Positions 1 to 8,421 of a stretch of DNA of 64,000 nucleotides are shown here, in pieces. This stretch comes from Iamia majanohamensis (lineage in GTDB: Bacteria; Actinomycetota; Acidimicrobiia; Acidimicrobiales; Iamiaceae). Below the pieces are notes generated by a model. The model was given only the letters and a program-made list of their open reading frames with translations. It had not been told where the DNA came from and made no database searches. Every line of letters begins with the position of its first letter. The stretch's first letter is position 1. Where the stretch lies: positions 4,402,001-4,466,000 of the forward strand of contig NZ_CP116942.1 of assembly GCF_028532485.1 (NCBI RefSeq), read 5' to 3'. The position numbers and the translations under genes were made by a program.

Positions 1-1191
1 GCCCGCATCATCCCCGTCTACCGGCGGGTCGACGCGGGCGGCGGCGCGGTCGACAACACGTCCACCTTCTCGGCCGCGGTCGACGCCCTGGCCGAGGACC
101 ACCTCGTCGCCATCTTCCCCGAGGGCACCACCCACGACGACCCCGCGATCCGCGAGCTGCACACCGGCGTGGCCCGCATCGCCCTCCAGGCCCTGGCCTC
201 GGGCCTGCCCGACGTCACCATCATCCCCGTCGGCATCACCTACGAGGACAAGGTGGCGGTGCGGGGCCGGGCCCTCGTGTCGTTCGGCCCGGCCATCCGC
301 CTCAGCGCGGCGGACGCCCCCACCGGTGACGACCACGAGGCGGTGCGGGCCCTCACCCGCCGCCTCACCGACGCGCTGCGCGGCGTCACCCCCGCGTTCG
401 ACTCGCTCGACGACGCCCTCGGCCTCCGGTCGGCGGCCGAGGTGACCCTGCGGCGCGACGCCCGACCGGTGCCCGTGGCCGCCACCCAGGACCTGGCCCG
501 GCGCCTGGCCGGGGCCGGGCCCGACGACAGGGAGCGGGTGGTCACCACCGCGGCCCGCTACCAGCTCCTGCTCGACCACGTGCACCTCACCGACGAGGAG
601 CTGGTCGCCGGCACCGGGCTCAAGGTGCTCACCCGGCGCCTCGTTGGCCTGGCCCTGCTGGTGGTGCTGCTCGCCCCGTTCGCCGCCGCCGGCCTCCTCG
701 TCAACCTCGTCCCCGCCGCCCTGGTGCTGGTGGCCGGGCTGGTGCCCCGGGCGCCGGTGTCGAAGGGCACCATCCGCTTCCTCGTCGCCGCCGTGGCCTT
801 CCCCCTCACCTGGCTGGCCGTGGCCGTCTGGGACGGGGGCGACGGGTGGCTGGCCGGCGCCACCCGGGGGGTGACCTTCCCGGCCGAGCCGCTGATGGAG
901 GCCACCTTCGCCGACCGCCAGGGCGTCGCCGCCGGGATCATCGTCTTCCTCGCCGCCCCCCTCTTCGGGGCCGCCACCCTGGTGCTGATCGACCGGGTCC
1001 GGACCCTCGTCGGCGACCTGGTCGTGTGGCGCACGACGCTCGACCGGCGGGGCCAGCTGCCGGCCGTGCGCGAGCGACGGGCCCAGCTCGTCGCCGTCAC
1101 CGGCGCGGTGGCGAGCGGCACCCGGCGACCCGCGGGCGCGCCCGAGCCGGCGCCGGTGCCGGCCGGGACCGCCGAGGGGGCACGGGGGTGA
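1..1191 (+). CDS. PlsC-like acyltransferase with C-terminal membrane segments, 5' truncated
   Basis: The frame is open from the first base, so the N-terminus (including the HxxxxD catalytic motif expected in this family) lies outside the window; 396 codons are visible. FPEGT at visible residues 39-43 is the substrate-binding motif III of lysophospholipid/glycerol-3-phosphate acyltransferases, and it is followed by the usual LHTGVARIALQA helix and IPVGITYED strand. After this soluble domain come hydrophobic segments at about residues 205-280 and 295-325, which are not part of a minimal PlsC protein and suggest anchoring in the cytoplasmic membrane. The likely role is transfer of an acyl chain to a lysophospholipid; the exact acceptor cannot be read. 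The stop overlaps a GTG in GTGA. Confidence 0.82.
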   Translation, partial: ARIIPVYRRVDAGGGAVDNTSTFSAAVDALAEDHLVAIFPEGTTHDDPAIRELHTGVARIALQALASGLPDVTIIPVGITYEDKVAVRGRALVSFGPAIRLSAADAPTGDDHEAVRALTRRLTDALRGVTPAFDSLDDALGLRSAAEVTLRRDARPVPVAATQDLARRLAGAGPDDRERVVTTAARYQLLLDHVHLTDEELVAGTGLKVLTRRLVGLALLVVLLAPFAAAGLLVNLVPAALVLVAGLVPRAPVSKGTIRFLVAAVAFPLTWLAVAVWDGGDGWLAGATRGVTFPAEPLMEATFADRQGVAAGIIVFLAAPLFGAATLVLIDRVRTLVGDLVVWRTTLDRRGQLPAVRERRAQLVAVTGAVASGTRRPAGAPEPAPVPAGTAEGARG

Positions 1192-1271
1192 GGACCGCAC
1201 GGCGGACCACCGCGGCCGGCACCGGCCGCCCCGCGCCACCGGCGCCGCGACCCGGCGGGGGTCCCTGGTGA
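1188..1271 (+). CDS. possible 27-codon bridging mini-ORF
   Basis: A GTG overlaps the acyltransferase stop (GTGA at 1188-1191). Its frame runs 27 codons and ends in a TGA that overlaps the GTG of the next gene (GTGA at 1268-1271), so three reading frames are chained by two 4-base overlaps. The peptide is Arg/Pro/Gly-rich with no domain. It may only be chance in GC-rich DNA, because any gene starting GTGA has a TGA in that frame. It is listed because the same arrangement recurs at 19743 and 41336. Confidence 0.25.
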   Translation: MRTARRTTAAGTGRPAPPAPRPGGGPW

Positions 1272-1918
1272 CCGAGCGGCTCCTCGCCACCTCCGACTGC
1301 GAGGCGTGCCGGCCGGGCTGGGTCAGCCAGCCGGCCAACACCCTCTCGAGCCTGGCCTACGTGGCCACCGGCGGGCTGCTGGCCCGCGACGCCCGCCGCC
1401 TCCCCCGGGCCGAGCGCACCGCCACCCGGGTCCTGGCTGGCGCCATCGCCGCGGCCGGGCTGGGCAGCGTGCTCTACCACGGCCCCGGCGGCCGGCTCAG
1501 CCGCTGGGCCCACGACGCCACCCTGGTCGCGGCGTCGGGCCTGCTGGCCCAGCGCGACCTGGCGGTGCTGGCCGACCGCCCCGCCCCCGGCCCCCTCGCC
1601 CTGGCCGCCGTCCCGCTCGCCGCCGTCGCCGCCACCACCCCCCGCACGTCGGCCCTGGCCCAGCTGGCCACCGGGGCCGTCGCCATCGGCGCCGGGGTGG
1701 CCCGCCGGGTGGACGAGCGCGAGCAGGCCCCGCCCTCGGCCCCCGTCGCCCACTCCGCCCTCGGCGCCACCTGGGCCCTGGGCGCGACCCTCCACGTCAC
1801 CGGCCGCACCGGAGGTCCCCTGTGCCGTCCCGACTCCCCGCTCCAGGCCCACGCTGCCTGGCACGTGCTCTCCGCCGTCGGCCTGTGGCTGGGCGCCCGC
1901 CCGGCGAGGCCGACGTGA
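1268..1918 (+). CDS. ceramidase-like (CREST superfamily) integral membrane hydrolase
   Basis: A 216-residue protein with several hydrophobic helices. It carries the pattern of the alkaline ceramidase/CREST superfamily: a CEACRPGWVSQPANTLSSL start, a conserved His in VLYHG (residue 71), an HD pair at 82-83 and an HxxxH motif at 195-199 near the C-terminus. In that family these residues bind a catalytic metal inside the membrane, and substrates include ceramides or related lipids; bacterial members are mostly uncharacterised. It lies between an acyltransferase and a secreted peptidase, which fits membrane-lipid metabolism. The GTG start overlaps a mini-ORF stop, and its own stop overlaps the next GTG. 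Confidence 0.7.
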   Translation: MTERLLATSDCEACRPGWVSQPANTLSSLAYVATGGLLARDARRLPRAERTATRVLAGAIAAAGLGSVLYHGPGGRLSRWAHDATLVAASGLLAQRDLAVLADRPAPGPLALAAVPLAAVAATTPRTSALAQLATGAVAIGAGVARRVDEREQAPPSAPVAHSALGATWALGATLHVTGRTGGPLCRPDSPLQAHAAWHVLSAVGLWLGARPARPT

Positions 1919-3375
1919 GGCCCCGGGGTTGGCGCCGACCGGCCGCGCTGGTGCTGGCCGCGGCCCTGGTGCTCGGCGCCTGCGGGGGCGACGACGGGGC
2001 CGACGGGCCCACCACCACCGCACCGGCCACCACCGAGGAGGCCACGACCACCACCGACGAGGACGCGCCCCCCGGTGCCCTCCCCACCGGCCTGGGGGAC
2101 CCGCTGTACCCGGACCTGGGCGCCCCCGGCCTCGACGTCCAGCACTACGACGTCGCCCTCGAGGTGGACGAGGAGCTGGCCGCCTCGGGCACGGTCACCC
2201 TCACGGTGGAGGCCACCGAGGACCTCGTCCAGGTGCCCGTCGACGCCCGCTCGCTCGCGGTGGAGGCGGTGACCCTCGACGGGGAGGAGGTCGACTTCGC
2301 CCTCGAGGAGCCCGAGCTGGTGGTCCGACCCGACGCCCCCATCGCCGCGGGCACGACCTTCGACCTCGCCGTCACCTACGTGGACGACCCCGTCATCGCC
2401 CCCGAGGCCGACCGGCTGGGGCCGGGGTGGATCATCGCCGAGGACGGCTCCTACAGCTACACGCTCAACGAGCCGGAGGCGACCCGCGACTGGCTCCCCT
2501 CGCTCGACCACCCGTCGGACAAGGCCACCTGGCGCTTCGCCATCACCCCGCCGCCGGGGACCATCGCCGTCGCCAACGGCGTCCCCACCGCCCAGCCGGC
2601 CGACGGCGAGGACGGCACCTGGGTGTGGGAGCTCGACCAGCCCATGGCCACCTACCTGGCCCAGGTCCTGGTGGGCGACTGGGAGCTGCTCGAGCGGCCG
2701 TCCGACGACGGCATCCGCCGCATCGACGCCCTGCTGGCCGACGAGGTCGGCGACCACGACGGCCTCATCGCCTCGACCGACCCCCAGCTGTCCTACCTGA
2801 CCTCCGTGCTCGGGCCCTACCCGTTCGCGGCCTACGGGGTGGCCGTGGTCGACCAGCAGATCGGCCTGGCCATCGAGCAGCAGACCCGCTCGCTGTTCTC
2901 GGCCGACGCCGCCTCGCCCGGCGTCGGCGTGCACGAGCTGGGCCACCAGTGGTTCGGCGACTCGGTGACCCCGGCGGCGTGGTCCGACATCTGGCTGGCC
3001 GAGAGCTTCGCCACCTACTGCGAGTGGCTGTGGGCCGAGGAGGACGGCGGGCCCACCACCGGCGAGCAGGCCGAGGAGGCCCTGGCCCAGCGGGACGAGG
3101 ACGGAGGGCCACCGACCGACGACCCGACCGTCGACACCCTCTTCGGGTTCAACGTCTACGAGGGCGGCGCGGTGGTGGTCGAGGCCCTCCGCCGGGAGAT
3201 GGGCGACGAGGCCTTCTTCACCCTCCTGCGCACCTGGTTGGCCGACAACGCCGGCACCAGCGTGACCACCGAGGACTTCACCGCCCTGGCCTCCGAGGTG
3301 GCCGGGCGCGACCTCGACGCCTTCTTCGCCGCCTGGCTCTCGGCCGAGGACCTGCCCGACGCCCTCCCCGCCTGA
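1915..3375 (+). CDS. M1 family zinc aminopeptidase, lipoprotein
   Basis: The 486-residue protein starts at GTG 1915, overlapping the previous stop by GTGA. That start gives an Arg-rich n-region, a hydrophobic core and an LGAC lipobox, so it is a surface lipoprotein with a Thr/Glu-rich linker. HELGH at residues 340-344 followed 18 residues later by Glu (NEAES-like WLAES) is the HExxHx18E zinc site of M1 (gluzincin) peptidases. The exopeptidase GAMEN motif is degenerate, read as GLAIEQ at about 317-322, where Glu321 would hold the substrate N-terminus. It should cleave N-terminal residues from peptides outside the cell. At 486 residues it lacks the large C-terminal helical domain of PepN. Confidence 0.87.
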   Translation: MRPRGWRRPAALVLAAALVLGACGGDDGADGPTTTAPATTEEATTTTDEDAPPGALPTGLGDPLYPDLGAPGLDVQHYDVALEVDEELAASGTVTLTVEATEDLVQVPVDARSLAVEAVTLDGEEVDFALEEPELVVRPDAPIAAGTTFDLAVTYVDDPVIAPEADRLGPGWIIAEDGSYSYTLNEPEATRDWLPSLDHPSDKATWRFAITPPPGTIAVANGVPTAQPADGEDGTWVWELDQPMATYLAQVLVGDWELLERPSDDGIRRIDALLADEVGDHDGLIASTDPQLSYLTSVLGPYPFAAYGVAVVDQQIGLAIEQQTRSLFSADAASPGVGVHELGHQWFGDSVTPAAWSDIWLAESFATYCEWLWAEEDGGPTTGEQAEEALAQRDEDGGPPTDDPTVDTLFGFNVYEGGAVVVEALRREMGDEAFFTLLRTWLADNAGTSVTTEDFTALASEVAGRDLDAFFAAWLSAEDLPDALPA

Positions 3376-3412
3376 GTGCCGACGACGTGTGCCTGGCCCA
3401 CCCCGTCGGGGG

Positions 3413-4663
3413 TCAGGCGGGGCGGAGGGCGACCGGGGTGCCCCGGTCGGCGAAGGCGAAGTCGGCGCCGGTCGAGAACCGGGTGAGGGCCACCTCGTCG
3501 ACCTCGGGGGCGGCCACGTCGTCGGCCACGACCTCGACCACCAGGGCGTCGGGGCCGTCGTCGACCACGGCGGCGCGGAGGTGGGGGTCGACGCCGCGCA
3601 GGATGGCGTCGAGCGGCGCCAGGTGGTCGGCGTCGACCAGCGAGGGCCAGGCCCCGTCGGCGTGGGCGGCGTCGCCCCGGCCCAGGCGCAGCAGCACCCG
3701 CCCGTCGTCGACGGGGCCGGCGTCGACGTAGGCCCGCGGCAGCAGGGCCGGGTGGAGGGCGAGCACGGCGGCCGCCCCGTCGAGGCCCGCCGGCAGGTCG
3801 AGGGCGGCCCGGATGCGCTCGGAGGTCAGCCCCCCGACCCCGGCCAGCTGGCGCCGGCCCATGGCGCGCACCTGCTCCTCGTCGTCGATGCGGGCGCGCA
3901 GGGCCATGAGGTGGGAGAGGGAGAGGAGGTGGCCCTGGAGGCAGACCTCCTCGGCGATGCGGACCAGGGCGGAGTGCGAGAAGTCGGCGAAGGCCAGGTC
4001 CGACAGCAGGGGTCCGGCGTAGTCGCCGACGCCGTCCTCGTCGGGGTCGATGGGGGTGAGCTCCACCCGGGCGGCGCGGGTGGCGGCCACCCGACCGGTG
4101 ATCTCGGGCAGCTCCAGGGGCTCGTGCTCGGGGGCGATGGTGACGGTCCAGGCGCAGTGCGGGTGGCGGTCGGCCGGGGTGCGGGGCGGGCGGTGCACGG
4201 GGCGGACCTGGGCGCGGGGGTCGGTGGCCACCGCGGTGGCGTCGAAGGTGGGGTCCTCGATGTCGTGGCACATGGCCACCACGTAGTCCTCGCCCATGGG
4301 CTCGACGTCCATGAGCGCGCCGCAGTGGTCGAGCCAGAACTCGCCGTGGTCGCGGTCCTCGAGCCGGTACCGGAAGTCCATGAACTGCGGGGGCGCGCCC
4401 ACGTCGAGCTGCATGCCCTTGAAGATCGTCTCCACCCCGCCCCCGGCGAAGCCCAGCGCCTCCTGCATCCGCCGGGTGTAGACGGGGCTGGCGCCCATCC
4501 ACTCCTCGATGGCCACGTCGCGCATGCCCTCCAGGCCGAAGGCGGCGGTGGCGTGGGGCATGGCCGCCCGGTCGATGAGGTGGCCGGCGAGCAGCAGCTC
4601 GGGCACCAGCACGGCCAGCTGGGCGCGGGTCAGGTCGGACAGGGCCGGGACGGATCTGGACAC
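3413..4663 (-). CDS. conserved hypothetical protein
   Basis: A 416-residue soluble protein that I cannot assign to a named family. It is rich in His and Asp in the first half (HATAAF, CHDIEDPTFDA, DRHPHCAW), with no signal peptide or membrane segment. The start is set at GTG 4663 because a perfect TATGAT hexamer sits 7 bases upstream (4676-4671), which is the leaderless arrangement seen throughout the window; the ATG at 4675 lies inside that hexamer. A 10-bp palindrome GACACGTGTC overlaps the start codon. The gene is convergent with the M1 peptidase and divergent from the glutaredoxin. Confidence 0.75.
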   Translation of the reverse strand: MSRSVPALSDLTRAQLAVLVPELLLAGHLIDRAAMPHATAAFGLEGMRDVAIEEWMGASPVYTRRMQEALGFAGGGVETIFKGMQLDVGAPPQFMDFRYRLEDRDHGEFWLDHCGALMDVEPMGEDYVVAMCHDIEDPTFDATAVATDPRAQVRPVHRPPRTPADRHPHCAWTVTIAPEHEPLELPEITGRVAATRAARVELTPIDPDEDGVGDYAGPLLSDLAFADFSHSALVRIAEEVCLQGHLLSLSHLMALRARIDDEEQVRAMGRRQLAGVGGLTSERIRAALDLPAGLDGAAAVLALHPALLPRAYVDAGPVDDGRVLLRLGRGDAAHADGAWPSLVDADHLAPLDAILRGVDPHLRAAVVDDGPDALVVEVVADDVAAPEVDEVALTRFSTGADFAFADRGTPVALRPA

Positions 4664-4670
4664 GTGTCTG

Positions 4671-4676
4671 ATCATA
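4671..4676 (-). promoter_or_regulatory. -10 box TATGAT, leaderless start at 4663
   Basis: Perfect consensus hexamer seven bases before GTG 4663. Confidence 0.7.
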
Positions 4677-4760
4677 GGTCCGGTCCCTCCCGACCTGCCC
4701 GCCGACCCGGTCGGTGCGGGGCGGGGAAGCCTCGGGGGCGGGAGGGCGTTGGACCCCCCG

Positions 4761-5117
4761 ATGGACTCCCCCACCGACCCGACCGCCCCGGACCCGCGCC
4801 CGGAGCCCACGACCGAGGCCCCGCCCGAGGTGGTCGTCTACTGGCGGCCCGGCTGCGGGTTCTGCGCCATGCTCCGCCGGGGGCTGGCCAAGGCGGGCGT
4901 CCCCACCCGCGAGGTCGACATCTGGGAGGACCCCGACGGCGCCGCCGTGGTGCGCAGCGCAGCCGGGGGCAACGAGACGGTGCCCACCGTCGCCGTCGGC
5001 GGCCAGCTCCTGGTCAACCCACGCCCCGCCGAGGTCGTCGCCCTCGCCGAGGAGGCCGGCGTGGCCGTCAGCCCGCCCGAGGGGGGCGGCCTGCTCGACC
5101 GGCTGCGCGGCCGCTGA
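4761..5117 (+). CDS. mycoredoxin-like glutaredoxin
   Basis: A 118-residue protein with an acidic/Pro-rich N-terminal tail of about 22 residues followed by a thioredoxin-fold glutaredoxin domain. The redox site is CGFC at residues 32-35 after VVYWRPG, and the cis-Pro motif is ETVPTVAVGG. In actinobacteria that use mycothiol, such proteins (mycoredoxins) reduce mycothiol-protein mixed disulfides; the assignment to mycothiol rather than another thiol is inference. ATG 4761 was chosen over far-upstream starts because coding similarity begins there. It is followed 40 bp later by a methyltransferase on the same strand. Confidence 0.85.
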   Translation: MDSPTDPTAPDPRPEPTTEAPPEVVVYWRPGCGFCAMLRRGLAKAGVPTREVDIWEDPDGAAVVRSAAGGNETVPTVAVGGQLLVNPRPAEVVALAEEAGVAVSPPEGGGLLDRLRGR

Positions 5118-5157
5118 CCCCCCGAGGCCACCCACGACGGACCCGGACGGGGCGGCG

Positions 5158-5919
5158 ATGACCGACGAGGCCGCCTGGGCCGGCTACGTCGCCCGGTTCC
5201 ACGACGAGGAGCCGGGCATCACCGAGGACCTCCTCGGGCGCACCGACCACGACGGCACCGACCCCTACGCCTGGTGCGTCGCGCCGCTGCTCGGGCGGCA
5301 CGGGACGGTCCTCGACCTGGCCTCCGGGAGCGGACCGGTCGCCGCCGCGCTGCCAGCCGGGCAGCCGTGGGTCGGCCTCGACACCTCCGCGGGCGAGCTG
5401 GACCGCGCCCGGGCCGCGGGGCGCACCGCCCTGGTGCGGGGCTCGGCCACCGCCCTGCCCGTCGCCGACGGTGCCGTGCGCGCCCTGGCCTGCGCCATGG
5501 GGCTCCAGGTCGTCGCGCCCCTCGACCCGGCCCTGGCCGAGCTGGCCCGGGTGCTCGCCCCGGGCGGACGGGCCGCCCTGCTCCTGCCCACGGGATGGCC
5601 CCTCGGACCCCGGGACCTGTGGACCTACCTCCGGCTCCAGGCCGTCCTGGGCCAGGCCATCCGCTACCCCAACGGACCCGCCCTGGCGCCCCGGCGCCTG
5701 GCCCGGCGGGCCGAGCGCCACGGGCTGGTCGTCAGCGCGGACGAGCGGCGGGCCTTCGCCCTCACCGTCGACGACGAGGCCGCCGCCCTGCTGGTGCGCT
5801 CCCTCTACCTCCCCGACACCGAGCCGGAGCGCCGGGCCCGGGGGGTGCCCGTGGTCGCGGACCGCGCCGGGGACCGCCTGGCCATCCCCATGCGGCGGGT
5901 CGTGCTCGACCGCCTCTGA
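5158..5919 (+). CDS. class I SAM-dependent methyltransferase
   Basis: A 253-residue cytosolic protein with the Rossmann-fold methyltransferase pattern: motif I VLDLASGSGP at residues 51-60, a motif II region WVGLDTSAGEL, motif IV-like LACAMGLQVV and a post-motif ELARVLAPGGR. It resembles the UbiE/Methyltransf_11 group. The substrate cannot be predicted. It starts at ATG 5158, 40 bp after the glutaredoxin, so the two are probably co-transcribed. Confidence 0.82.
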   Translation: MTDEAAWAGYVARFHDEEPGITEDLLGRTDHDGTDPYAWCVAPLLGRHGTVLDLASGSGPVAAALPAGQPWVGLDTSAGELDRARAAGRTALVRGSATALPVADGAVRALACAMGLQVVAPLDPALAELARVLAPGGRAALLLPTGWPLGPRDLWTYLRLQAVLGQAIRYPNGPALAPRRLARRAERHGLVVSADERRAFALTVDDEAAALLVRSLYLPDTEPERRARGVPVVADRAGDRLAIPMRRVVLDRL

Positions 5920-6005
5920 CCGGGGGCGGCACCGGCGCCGACTGCCTAGGGTCGCCCGGGCCGTCCCCACCGGGCGCCCCCACCCCGACCCCCAGGAGGC
6001 CCGCC

Positions 6006-6875
6006 GTGAAGCTGGGCATGATCTTCGCCAACACCATGACCTTCGCCGGGCGCGAAGGGCTCGTCGACCTGGCCCGGGGGGCGGAGGAGGCCGGGTTCGA
6101 GTCGCTGTGGACCGTGGAGCACGTCATCTACCCCGACGGCTACGGCAGCTCCTACCCCTACGACGCCTCCGGGAAGATGGCCATGGCGGCCGACACCGAC
6201 CTCCCCGACCCGCTCATCTGGCTCACCTGGGTGGCGGCGGTGACCGAGCGCATCCACCTCGGCACCGGCATCCTCATCCTCCCCCAGCGCAACCCGGTGG
6301 TCCTGGCCAAGGAGCTGGCCACCCTCGACTCGCTGTCGGAGGGGCGCCTGGAGCTGGGCATCGGCGTGGGCTGGCTGGAGGAGGAGTTCGCCGCCCTGGG
6401 CGTGCCGTTCGCCGGCCGGGGGGCGCGCACCGACGAGTACGTCGAGGTCATGCGCACCCTGTGGGACGCCGACCACGCGTCGTTCGAGGGCGAGCACATC
6501 CGGTTCTCCGGCGCCAGCGTCAACCCCAAGCCCACCCGGGGCCGGGTGCCGATCCACATCGGCGGCCACAGCCGCAAGGCGGCGGAGCGGGCCGGACGGC
6601 TGGGCGACGGCTTCTTCCCGGGCAAGGGCGACCTGGCCGAGCTGGTCGACATCACCCGCCAGACGGCGGCGGACTGCGGCCGCGACCCCGACGCCATCGA
6701 GATCACCTCGGGCGACGCCGCGGTGCTGGGCGACGACCCGGTCGGCGCGGTGGAGGAGCTGCGGGCCAAGGGCGTCGACCGGGTGGTGGTGCCGTCGTTC
6801 CTCTTCCTGAAGGACACGGCCGACGCCCTGGCCGGCTTCGGCGAGCGGGTCGTCGCCCCCTGCGCCGACATCTGA
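6006..6875 (+). CDS. LLM class F420-dependent oxidoreductase
   Basis: The 289-residue protein has the luciferase-like monooxygenase TIM barrel: MKLGMIFAN at the first strand, AEEAGFESLWTVEH, a LGTGILILPQRNPVVLAKELATLD block and the GVGWLEEEF/PIHIGGHS phosphate-binding region. Members in actinobacteria use coenzyme F420 or FMN; the TIGR03619-type look suggests F420, which is inference. The GTG start has a strong AGGAGG eight bases upstream, and a TAGGGT -10 box at 5947-5952 would give a leader of about 47 bases, so this is one of the leadered genes in the window. Confidence 0.86.
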   Translation: MKLGMIFANTMTFAGREGLVDLARGAEEAGFESLWTVEHVIYPDGYGSSYPYDASGKMAMAADTDLPDPLIWLTWVAAVTERIHLGTGILILPQRNPVVLAKELATLDSLSEGRLELGIGVGWLEEEFAALGVPFAGRGARTDEYVEVMRTLWDADHASFEGEHIRFSGASVNPKPTRGRVPIHIGGHSRKAAERAGRLGDGFFPGKGDLAELVDITRQTAADCGRDPDAIEITSGDAAVLGDDPVGAVEELRAKGVDRVVVPSFLFLKDTADALAGFGERVVAPCADI

Positions 6876-6917
6876 GCGGCGCCCGGTGCCGACGACCCCG
6901 CCGGACCCGGGCGGCCG

Positions 6918-6923
6918 TAGGCT
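6918..6923 (+). promoter_or_regulatory. -10 box TAGGCT, leaderless start at 6931 (pirin)
   Basis: Seven bases separate the hexamer from the GTG; this decides the start over GTG 6886. Confidence 0.6.
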
Positions 6924-6930
6924 CGCGCCG

Positions 6931-7851
6931 GTGAGCGGCCCGGTGCGCAGCGAGGACCTCAGCCCCGACCCCGAGGCGCCGCCCGACGAGCCCGAGGTCG
7001 AGGTCACCCCCAGCCGGGAGGCCACCATCGGGGAGCTCACGGTGCGGCGGGCCCTCCCTCACCGGGCCCGGCGCACCGTCGGGGCCTGGTGCTTCGTCGA
7101 CCACATGGGCCCCACCGAGGGCGGGCTCGACATCGGCCCCCACCCCCACATCGGCCTCCAGACCGTCACCTGGCTGCTGTCGGGCGAGGTGCTCCACACC
7201 GACAGCCTGGGCACCGAGCAGCCCATCCGCCCCGGCCAGCTCAACCTCATGACCGCGGGCCACGGCATCGCCCACGCCGAGGACGGCCGGCACGGCCCCT
7301 ACCACGGGGCCCAGCTGTGGGTGGCCCAGCCCGAGGCCACCCGGCACGGGCCGCCCGCCTTCGCGCACCACGCCGAGCTCCCCCGGGTCGACGTCGGGGC
7401 CGCCGTCGCCACCGTGCTGGTCGGCACCCTGGCCGGCGCCACCTCCCCGGCCCGCACCGACACCCCCCTGGTGGGGGCCGAGCTCGCCCTCCGACCGGGG
7501 ACCACCGAGGTCGGCCTCGACCCCTCCTTCGAGCACGCCGTGGTGGTCCTCGAGGGCCGGGCCACGGTGGCCGGCGTCGAGGTCACCCCCGGGCACCTCG
7601 CCCACCTCGGGCTCGGGCGCGACGAGGTCGCGCTGCACGCCGACGACGACGCCCGGCTGCTCCTCCTCGGCGGCGAGCCCTTCGAGGCCACCCCGCTCAT
7701 GTGGTGGAACTACGTGGCCCGCACCCCCGACGAGGTGCAGCAGGCCCACGACGACTGGGAGGCCGGCTCCGACCGCTTCGGCACCGTCCCCACCCCGCTG
7801 CCCCGGGTCCCGTCCCAGCCCCCGATCGGCCTCCGCCGCCCCCCTGGCTGA
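6931..7851 (+). CDS. pirin family protein
   Basis: A 306-residue bicupin. The N-terminal pirin domain carries the metal ligands HPHIG (His71, His73) and HAED (His115, Glu117), and PGQLNLMTAGHGIAH is the family signature. The C-terminal cupin (about 165-280) matches the pirin C-terminal domain. Bacterial pirins bind Fe or Mn and have been linked to quercetin dioxygenase activity or to modulation of central metabolism. GTG 6931 is preferred over GTG 6886 because TAGGCT lies 7 bases before it. The stop is followed at once by a run of 24 cytosines. Confidence 0.86.
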   Translation: MSGPVRSEDLSPDPEAPPDEPEVEVTPSREATIGELTVRRALPHRARRTVGAWCFVDHMGPTEGGLDIGPHPHIGLQTVTWLLSGEVLHTDSLGTEQPIRPGQLNLMTAGHGIAHAEDGRHGPYHGAQLWVAQPEATRHGPPAFAHHAELPRVDVGAAVATVLVGTLAGATSPARTDTPLVGAELALRPGTTEVGLDPSFEHAVVVLEGRATVAGVEVTPGHLAHLGLGRDEVALHADDDARLLLLGGEPFEATPLMWWNYVARTPDEVQQAHDDWEAGSDRFGTVPTPLPRVPSQPPIGLRRPPG

Positions 7852-7855
7852 CGAG

Positions 7856-7879
7856 CCCCCCCCCCCCCCCCCCCCCCCC
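7856..7879. repeat. homopolymer tract of 24 cytosines
   Basis: Twenty-four consecutive C residues lie four bases after the pirin stop codon and just before a twin stem-loop. No other homopolymer in the window approaches this length. Such tracts slip during replication and are also prone to sequencing or assembly error, so the exact length is uncertain. Confidence 0.9.
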
Positions 7880-7914
7880 GGAGCCCTCGGGCCCCGGGGC
7901 GAGCCCTCGGACCC

Positions 7915-8043
7915 GCCGAACCAGAGACCAGACGCGTCGTGGGAGCGGCGCGTCTGGTCGCTGGTTGCCCGGGGGTCGGTGGCGGCCGCCGAACCAGAGA
8001 CCGATCGCGTCGTGGGAGCAGCGCGTCTGGTCGCTGGTTGCCG
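7915..8043. repeat. twin stem-loop A
   Basis: Two direct copies of a hairpin unit, 73 bp apart. In copy 1, AACCAG (7919-7924) plus GACCAGACGCG (7926-7936) pair with CGCGTCTGGTC (7949-7959) plus CTGGTT (7961-7966), giving 17 pairs with one mismatch around a 12-base loop. Copy 2 (7992-8039) keeps the right arm exactly and has a few changes in the left arm. Both copies start with CCGAACC. They sit between two genes on the plus strand, so terminator function alone is not obvious. Confidence 0.85.
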
Positions 8044-8066
8044 GGCGAGGGGGGCGGTGGCGGCCG

Positions 8067-8072
8067 TAGCGT
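8067..8072 (+). promoter_or_regulatory. -10 box TAGCGT, leaderless start at 8080 (DUF2277)
   Basis: Seven bases separate the hexamer from the ATG. Confidence 0.6.
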
Positions 8073-8079
8073 GGACGGC

Positions 8080-8361
8080 ATGTGCCGCAACATCACCACC
8101 CTGCGAGGCCTCGAGCCGCCGGCGACGGCCGAGGAGGTCGACGCCGCCGCCCTCCAGTACGTCCGGAAGGTGAGCGGGGTGCGGGCCCCGTCGGCCGCCA
8201 CCCAGGAGGCCTTCGACGAGGCCGTCCGGGCCGTCGCCGCCGCCACCACCGAGCTGCTGGGCGACCTCCCGCCCCGCAAGCAGCCGCCCCCCACCGTCCC
8301 GCCCCTGCGCCGACCCGAGGTGCGGGCCCGCATGGCGAGGGCCCAGGGCCGGGCCCAGTAG
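8080..8361 (+). CDS. DUF2277 family protein
   Basis: A 93-residue protein beginning MCRNITTLRGLEPPAT, the diagnostic N-terminus of the DUF2277 family, followed by an AALQYVRKVSG helix. The function is unknown; the conserved Cys2 is a family feature. ATG 8080 is preceded at 7 bases by TAGCGT (8067-8072), so translation probably starts at the very 5' end of the transcript. Confidence 0.88.
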   Translation: MCRNITTLRGLEPPATAEEVDAAALQYVRKVSGVRAPSAATQEAFDEAVRAVAAATTELLGDLPPRKQPPPTVPPLRRPEVRARMARAQGRAQ

Positions 8362-8421
8362 CCCACCCGGGACCGCCGCCGGTCGCCCCGGCTGCCGCCG
8401 CGCCGGAACGGCCACCCCCGG

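Noticed and set aside
7915-8043. Paired repeats as a short CRISPR array
   Set aside because: There are only two units per locus, the units are palindromic over most of their length, and no cas genes are present.
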